In this document: piece by piece, positions 6,485 through 10,639 of the stretch
Layout of the letters: each line of letters opens with the position of its first letter
Numbering within the stretch: position 1 is the stretch's first letter
Source: Acidimicrobiaceae bacterium UBA7830
GTDB lineage: Bacteria; Actinomycetota; Acidimicrobiia; Acidimicrobiales; Ilumatobacteraceae
Direction: 5' to 3'
Assembly (NCBI GenBank): GCA_002501485.1
Contig: DLTS01000022.1
Span: forward strand, 1 to 10,639
DNA length: 10,639 nt
Notes under the pieces: model-generated
The model's database searches: none
The model's input: the letters and a program-made list of their open reading frames with translations, nothing else
Told to the model about the DNA's origin: nothing
Position numbers and translations under genes: made by a program

Positions 6485-7126
6485 ATGAATTCTGACTCGC
6501 CGTTCGATGACTTCACATCTGCAACCCATGTAACTCTCGAAACCATCGAACTCACGACAGACGACGGCATCACCATCAGTGCCGATGTCGAGACCCCGTC
6601 ATCGCCTCGAGCAGTCGCTGCGCTGCTGCACCCCCACCCTCTCTACGGCGGCCGGCGCGACCACCCTTTGCTTCTCTCCATCGCCCATGCTCTTCACCAC
6701 AAACGCATAACTACTGCACGCAGTGATTTTCGCCTCGCAAGCGGAAACACAATTGAGGAGGTGCCGGATGCGATCGCGTGCTGCCACGAATTACAGAGAC
6801 GTCACTGCGAACTACCTTTAGTGATTGCCGGCTACTCGTTTGGCTCGATTGTTGCGGCTCGAATCGCATCTGTTGTCGGGGCGCGACACCTCATCATGAT
6901 TGCACCGCCACTATCAACGGTGACTCTCGAAATTCCTACAACGCCCACGACATTGATCATTGCTGAACACGACCAATTCTCTCCCCCAGCGACGATTGCG
7001 GATGACGCCATCGTGAGAGAGGTCGGCATGTCGGTCGTGGCCGGAGCCGATCATTTCCTTAACGGTCACATCGGCACCGTGACCGAACTCACCGTGGTCG
7101 CTGCTACCACTGCCCTCGGTGAATGA
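6485..7126 (+). CDS. Small alpha/beta hydrolase, dienelactone-hydrolase-like
   Basis: The 213-residue protein is an alpha/beta hydrolase of the kind grouped with COG2945. HPHPLYGG (49-56) is typical of that group and supplies oxyanion-hole context, GYSFGS (116-121) is the nucleophile elbow with Ser118, and AEHDQFSPP and GADHFLNG give the likely acid Asp163 and base His190. The triad is therefore complete and the enzyme is probably active as an esterase or a related hydrolase. The substrate cannot be told from sequence. There is no signal peptide or membrane segment, so it should be cytoplasmic. It is the only plus-strand gene here, starts at an ATG without a Shine-Dalgarno, and its last 23 bp overlap the convergent nitroreductase gene. 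A role tied to the divergent GroES-like gene is possible but unsupported. Confidence 0.88.
   Translation: MNSDSPFDDFTSATHVTLETIELTTDDGITISADVETPSSPRAVAALLHPHPLYGGRRDHPLLLSIAHALHHKRITTARSDFRLASGNTIEEVPDAIACCHELQRRHCELPLVIAGYSFGSIVAARIASVVGARHLIMIAPPLSTVTLEIPTTPTTLIIAEHDQFSPPATIADDAIVREVGMSVVAGADHFLNGHIGTVTELTVVAATTALGE
7063..7085. terminator. Possible T-less hairpin in the convergent zone
   Basis: CGGTCAC (7063-7069) and GTGACCG (7079-7085) form a perfect 7-bp inverted repeat with a 9-base loop. On the minus strand it begins 18 bases after the nitroreductase stop and is followed by only TTAAGG, not a T-run. It lies inside the last part of the hydrolase coding sequence, so codon choice may explain it. 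A GCCGAT/ATCGGC pair (7046-7051, 7070-7075) overlaps it as a competing fold. Terminator function is a guess. Confidence 0.3.
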
Positions 7127-7739
7127 CATGGTCTGCACCTCGACGAGGACGAGTTGCGCTTCGCCCCACCCCGCGCGACTGAATATCGTCATCGTTTCGG
7201 TATCCAAGAGCGAGCACGCCAACAGTTGCTTGCGACTCGGGGACACCGAGCGCTGACCGAATGTCGTCTTCGGGTCGAGGCATTGCGAAGAACAACGCCC
7301 CCAACTCATAGGCCTGCGCAGCGAGAAGCATGGACATCGCCGCCATTCCCGCGTCGATGAACCAAAATGGCGTCCTCCACTCCTCTCTGCCGTTCCCAAG
7401 GCCGGTGTGAGCCTTATCGGACTCTGCATAACGCTCGACGTAGGCATCGGGGTCGACGAACAGTAAGAGCAGTACCGGCGCTTCAATGAGACCCGGGAAT
7501 GCAAACTCTTCTCTACGATCGCCCGGGAGGGATCTAGACCACATCTGTTCTCGGTCGTCTCCCGTGAGTTGAATGACGTGTAGACCTTGGGAGCGTCCTG
7601 CACTTGGTGCCCTCGTCCCCAAGTCGACAATTTCACGAATGATGCGTGGGGCGACTGGGTCAGGGAGAAACGACCGGCACATTGCCCGTGACCGAATCAG
7701 TGCCGACAAGGCGTCAACAGACTGTGGGCTATCTGGCAC
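7104..7739 (-). CDS. Nitroreductase-family flavoprotein
   Basis: This protein belongs to the nitroreductase (NfsA/FRase-like) fold: ALIRSRAMCRSFLPDPVAPRIIREIVDLGTRAPSAGRSQG (about residues 12-52) carries the N-terminal FMN-phosphate arginines and the APSAG.SQ loop, and IDAGMAAMSMLLAAQAYELGALFFAM (128-153) is the usual central helix at the dimer interface. Members are FMN-dependent oxidoreductases using NAD(P)H; the substrate is not predictable here. I place the start at the GTG at 7739 (211 residues, 11-bp overlap with the upstream gene) because the family motif begins soon after. ATGs at 7775, 7802 and 7817 would give longer proteins that overlap the neighbour by 47-89 bp, with a distant GGAG before the 7775 one. 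Its stop overlaps the end of the convergent hydrolase gene. Probably co-transcribed with the GNAT-like gene. Confidence 0.85.
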   Translation of the reverse strand: MPDSPQSVDALSALIRSRAMCRSFLPDPVAPRIIREIVDLGTRAPSAGRSQGLHVIQLTGDDREQMWSRSLPGDRREEFAFPGLIEAPVLLLLFVDPDAYVERYAESDKAHTGLGNGREEWRTPFWFIDAGMAAMSMLLAAQAYELGALFFAMPRPEDDIRSALGVPESQATVGVLALGYRNDDDIQSRGVGRSATRPRRGADHVIHRGQW

Positions 7740-8385
7740 CGAGCTTTGCAAGATCCTCAGCCATCGTCCAACCATAGGCGATGAGAACTCCGCCTGGTGA
7801 GGCATCAACTCCTTCAAAGAGGCCCTTTATGCTGGCGGCAATCTTCTCAGGCTTTGCAGATTCAAAATCAACAAAACCGCCCGAGGGGTTCTTCGTCGAC
7901 ATGAACTGTTCGGCCACATACGACCCATCAACACCGAAGCGTTTCGCGAGTCGTCGACCCCACGCACGCTCTTCGCCTACCGCCCGAGAGCCGGGAGCAG
8001 GGATTACGTCGTCAACCTCTTTGAGGGCTTGCAGACCGTCAGGAAGAGCGAAACGTCCGCCGACTACGACATCTTCATCTGGAAATGCCATCAGCGCACG
8101 GTGGAACGCTTCTTTCATAAGACCCTTCAGAACGGTGTCACGCTTTGCGTTTCGACGAACGCTCATCACTCCCAGCAATACGCATGGCGTTCCGCCAATG
8201 CGTTCAAGGGTAGAAAACGCATACCCATGAAGCGTGCCACCATCACGAGCGGTGGTGACAAGCACCCATGACTCCCGGCAGCCATCAAGGAATGCCAAGT
8301 CAAACGCCCCTTCAATTGCGATCATCTCTGCAAGGTCATCATCGGTCAGCGCGCTTGCGTCGTTGGTGAGTACTTCCAGTGCCAT
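7729..8385 (-). CDS. Unassigned protein, weakly GNAT-like
   Basis: I do not recognise this 218-residue protein with certainty. Its middle resembles a GNAT acetyltransferase core: a strand pair SWVLVTTARDGGTLHGYAFSTLERIGGTPCVLLGVMSV (39-76), then a basic stretch VRRNAKRDTVLKGLMKEAFHRAL where GNAT enzymes have the acetyl-CoA pyrophosphate loop, then DEDVVVGGRFALPDGLQAL. The loop lacks the usual Q/RxxGxG/A glycines, so CoA binding is doubtful. There is no signal peptide, membrane segment or cysteine metal cluster. The ATG at 8385 has GGAG eight bases upstream (8394-8397); an ATG-TAA start-stop sits between them. It follows dnaE by 75 bp and overlaps the nitroreductase start by 11 bp, so all three may share a transcript. 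It is a real gene by its length and packing; the function is open. Confidence 0.78.
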   Translation of the reverse strand: MALEVLTNDASALTDDDLAEMIAIEGAFDLAFLDGCRESWVLVTTARDGGTLHGYAFSTLERIGGTPCVLLGVMSVRRNAKRDTVLKGLMKEAFHRALMAFPDEDVVVGGRFALPDGLQALKEVDDVIPAPGSRAVGEERAWGRRLAKRFGVDGSYVAEQFMSTKNPSGGFVDFESAKPEKIAASIKGLFEGVDASPGGVLIAYGWTMAEDLAKLGAR

Positions 8386-8390
8386 TACAT
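8383..8390 (-). promoter_or_regulatory. ATG-TAA start-stop overlapping a gene start
   Basis: On the minus strand the sequence ATGTAATG holds an ATG followed at once by TAA, and the TAATG overlaps the real start of the GNAT-like gene at 8385. GGAG at 8394-8397 is three bases from the first ATG and eight from the second. A ribosome initiating on the first ATG would stop at once and might re-initiate. This may be chance. Confidence 0.4.
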
Positions 8391-8460
8391 GATCTCCAGC
8401 AAAACTTCTTCCCTCTATTCTGCCATTTCTGGTGCGGACTCCAGTAGGCGGGAGAGTGAA

Positions 8461-10639
8461 TCAGGGGGCAACTGCCTCATGGCCGAACGCAACCCTCAAT
8501 TCGCCGACTGCGCGAGAAGGATCGACTTGGAAGCCCTCACCAAGCCGGAGAACCTGTCCTTTGGCCACTTCGATCTCAACAGGCGTGTTTCCTTGATGCT
8601 CTTCGATGATCGCTTTCAATCTCTCTAAAACATGCCGATCAGGAATACCTCCGGGAAGGCGTAAACGAACAGGGCGCGAGCCAGCAACTTCAAGCCCGGT
8701 GAGAGTCTCTATCTCCATTGCGATGAGACCGAGGCGGCTTTCATCTCGTCGGTCGAGTCGTGCCTTCACGGCAACAATGCGGTCGTCGACAATCGAGTGT
8801 TGCAATGCGGCAAGCGTTCGTGGAAACACTGTGACCTCTACTGCAGCATCGAGATCTTCAAGGGTGAAGACAGCCATTTGATCACCCTTTTTGGTGAACT
8901 TCTTGGCGGAGGCGGTGATGATCCCGCCCACTTTCACGTGCGACCCATCTTCCATATCGCTGAGGTCAACAATTGCGTGCTCGGCTCGGCGTCGAAGCGC
9001 CGACTCGACCCCAAACAGTGGATGATCAGAGACGTACAAGCCAAGCATTTCTTTCTCGGCTTTCAAACGCTCCGCTTTCGGGTATTCAACATCGGGGATG
9101 TCAATGCGATCAACTCGACCAATCTCTGCCGAATCGTCACCGTTCCAGTCGCCGAACAAACTCAACACACCCTGATCGCGTTCGCGCCGACGGCTCAATG
9201 TCGACTCGATGATGCTCTCATGAACTGACACCAAACCAAGGCGCGGGTGCTCAAGACGGTCGAAGGCCCCACCGTTGATGAGCGACTCCACCGTTCGTTT
9301 ATGCAAGACAGGTTCTGGGACTCGCTCGGCGAATTCGTAGAACGTGGCATACGGGCCGTTCTCATCACGCTCCTCAACAAGTTGAGAGACAAGACCCTCA
9401 CCGACATTTCTCACCGCTGACATTCCAAACAGAATTGCCCCCGGGGAGCCCACCGGAAGGTCGACATCGTCAGGGACGTCTTCGCGTCGCAGTGGCGCAA
9501 AGTCAGAGAGCGACCGGTTGATGTCAGGCGGAAGCACCTTGATGCCACTCGCACGACCGTCAGCCAAGTAAATAGCTGCTTTATCGAGGTTGTGTTTCAC
9601 GCTTGTAAGCAGCGCAGCGAAGTACTCAACCGGATAGTGCGCCTTCAAATACGCAGTCTGATAGGTGATCAACCCGTAGCCAAATGTATGGCTCTTGTTA
9701 AACGCGTAGTCAGCGAACTTTTCAATAATGTCGAACAACTGTTTACCGAGGGCGATTCCATAGCCAGTTGTTTCGCACCCTTCCTCGAATTTTTGGCGCT
9801 CAGCCACCATCAAATCGCGCTGCTTCTTGCCGCAGGCTTTCCGCAAGTTGTCGGCTTGGGCAAGCGAGTAGCCAGCAAATTGCTGGGCAACGCGCATCAC
9901 GCTCTCTTGATAGATCATGAGACCAAAGGTGTCGTCGAGAACCTCGCGAGCATCTTCATGGAAGAAATCGACTGGTTTACGACCATTTTTCCGATCGGCG
10001 TAGTCGTTGTGCATGTTCTCACTCATCGGACCTGGCCGATAAAGCGCAAGCACAGCAGAGACATCTTCAAATGAGTTCGGCGCCATCCGCCGAAGCAGCT
10101 GTCGCATCGGCGGTGACTCAAGCTGGAACACGCCGATCGTGTCACCGCGAGCGAGGAGTGCGAATGTATCGGCATCGTCAAGTGGAACGGAGTCGATATC
10201 AAATGCCGGGTCAATCGTCGATTGAACCATCGCCTGCGTATCAGTGATCACGTCAAGGTTCCGAAGACCAAGAAAGTCCATCTTCAGCAAACCAAGCGCT
10301 TCAACCCCGTGCATTTCGTACTGGGTGACCACCGGTGAATCTTCGGGGGGCTTGCCACTCTCAGGTTTGCGTTGGATTGGTAAATACTCCGTCACCGGCT
10401 CTTTGGTAATGACGACCGCCGCAGCGTGAATGCCATCGGAACGCTTCAGGCCTTCAAGACCTTTGGCCACGTCAACAACACTTTTCACGTCATCATCTGA
10501 CTCGTACATGGCCCGAAGCTCAGACGCCGCCTTGTACCCATCCGCGTATTTCTCGTTCTCCTCAAAGCAGTACTTCAGCGGAGTGTCGCGCCCCATAACA
10601 AGCGGTGGCATCGCCTTTGCTACGCGATCTCCGACGGCA
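8461..10639 (-). CDS. dnaE: DNA polymerase III alpha subunit, C-terminal part (cut by right edge)
   Basis: The replicative polymerase catalytic subunit, acting at the fork with the beta clamp. About 725 C-terminal residues are visible, beginning AVGDRVAKAMPPLVMGRDTPL. Present are the palm with the third catalytic aspartate in LLKMDFLGLRNLDVI (codon 10276-10278), the RGDTIGVFQLESPPMR and ALYRPGPMSENMHNDYADRKNGR blocks, the fingers motif DYAFNKSHTFGYGLITYQTAYLKAHYPVEY, LPPDINRS, a helix-hairpin-helix region (AVRNVGEGLV, SLINGGAFD), a likely clamp-binding peptide DQGVLSLFGD, and the OB fold VKVGGIITASAKKFTKKGDQMAVFTLED. The PHP domain and the first two catalytic aspartates lie off the right edge, so the ATG at 10611 is internal and is not a start. 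The protein ends at a TGA at 8461. It is a DnaE1-type enzyme by its length and full C-terminus; the error-prone DnaE2/ImuC form is less likely. Confidence 0.97.
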   Translation of the reverse strand, partial: AVGDRVAKAMPPLVMGRDTPLKYCFEENEKYADGYKAASELRAMYESDDDVKSVVDVAKGLEGLKRSDGIHAAAVVITKEPVTEYLPIQRKPESGKPPEDSPVVTQYEMHGVEALGLLKMDFLGLRNLDVITDTQAMVQSTIDPAFDIDSVPLDDADTFALLARGDTIGVFQLESPPMRQLLRRMAPNSFEDVSAVLALYRPGPMSENMHNDYADRKNGRKPVDFFHEDAREVLDDTFGLMIYQESVMRVAQQFAGYSLAQADNLRKACGKKQRDLMVAERQKFEEGCETTGYGIALGKQLFDIIEKFADYAFNKSHTFGYGLITYQTAYLKAHYPVEYFAALLTSVKHNLDKAAIYLADGRASGIKVLPPDINRSLSDFAPLRREDVPDDVDLPVGSPGAILFGMSAVRNVGEGLVSQLVEERDENGPYATFYEFAERVPEPVLHKRTVESLINGGAFDRLEHPRLGLVSVHESIIESTLSRRRERDQGVLSLFGDWNGDDSAEIGRVDRIDIPDVEYPKAERLKAEKEMLGLYVSDHPLFGVESALRRRAEHAIVDLSDMEDGSHVKVGGIITASAKKFTKKGDQMAVFTLEDLDAAVEVTVFPRTLAALQHSIVDDRIVAVKARLDRRDESRLGLIAMEIETLTGLEVAGSRPVRLRLPGGIPDRHVLERLKAIIEEHQGNTPVEIEVAKGQVLRLGEGFQVDPSRAVGELRVAFGHEAVAP

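Noticed and set aside
6914..7636. 240-residue minus-strand frame overlapping both the hydrolase and the nitroreductase
   Set aside because: It runs out of frame across two well-supported genes and its translation is rich in Ser, Arg and Cys without any motif.
8386..8460. Promoter or terminator in the gap between dnaE and the GNAT-like gene
   Set aside because: Only a weak CAGAAT hexamer and a 4-bp stem (CTGG/CCAG) are visible; neither has a convincing partner element or T-run.
9592..10074. 160-residue plus-strand frame opposite dnaE
   Set aside because: It is antisense to the conserved polymerase fingers region and has no independent motif or ribosome site.
10609..10611. ATG at 10611 as the start of dnaE
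   Set aside because: The frame stays open to the right edge with family-conserved AVGDRVAKAM upstream, so this methionine is internal.
1..10639. tRNA, rRNA, CRISPR, insertion sequence, prophage or defence system
   Set aside because: All gaps are under 80 bp and hold no cloverleaf or direct-repeat array; every substantial gene reads as a chromosomal housekeeping or enzyme family.

Overview
The window looks like core chromosome of an actinobacterium, most likely the class Acidimicrobiia. Evidence for this: an actinobacterial type of orphan GroES paralogue ending in STGLYL, a hisI-trpE pair, a 'GGLVSHAAVVARGWG' pyruvate phosphate dikinase, ppdK placed directly upstream of dnaG, moderate GC by eye, and several genes with no Shine-Dalgarno but a TANNNT box 6-8 bases before the start codon. 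The class assignment is inference; no rRNA or other phylogenetic marker gene is complete here. I see no mobile element, CRISPR array, tRNA, rRNA or recent-transfer signature.

Right to left on the minus strand, the window opens with the C-terminal part of dnaE (DNA polymerase III alpha; it runs off the right edge). Then come a GNAT-like protein of unknown function and a nitroreductase-family flavoprotein whose start overlaps the end of the GNAT-like gene. This block ends at 7104, tail to tail with the only plus-strand gene, a small alpha/beta hydrolase (6485-7126). The two convergent genes overlap by 23 bp.

The hydrolase is divergent from an orphan GroES-like gene (6135-6461). Only 23 bp separate the two start codons, and their putative -10 boxes overlap. 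Downstream of groES follows a tightly packed minus-strand run: hisI (histidine synthesis), trpE (anthranilate synthase component I; ATGA overlap), ygfZ (folate-binding Fe-S maintenance protein; 1-nt gap), ppdK (pyruvate phosphate dikinase) and dnaG (primase, cut by the left edge). This run joins amino-acid synthesis, central carbon metabolism and replication priming. Short gaps suggest co-transcription, but hisI, ppdK and dnaG each also carry a candidate promoter of their own at the start codon.

Gene-free gaps are all short (77 bp or less, apart from the possible 59 or 35 bp before ppdK depending on its start). The genes are mostly ordinary housekeeping. The points worth a second look are the repeated leaderless-promoter pattern, the overlapping divergent -10 boxes, the GroES paralogue, the missing regulatory threonine in PPDK, a perfect palindrome in front of dnaG, and the unassigned GNAT-like gene. 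I found no convincing undescribed multi-gene system.
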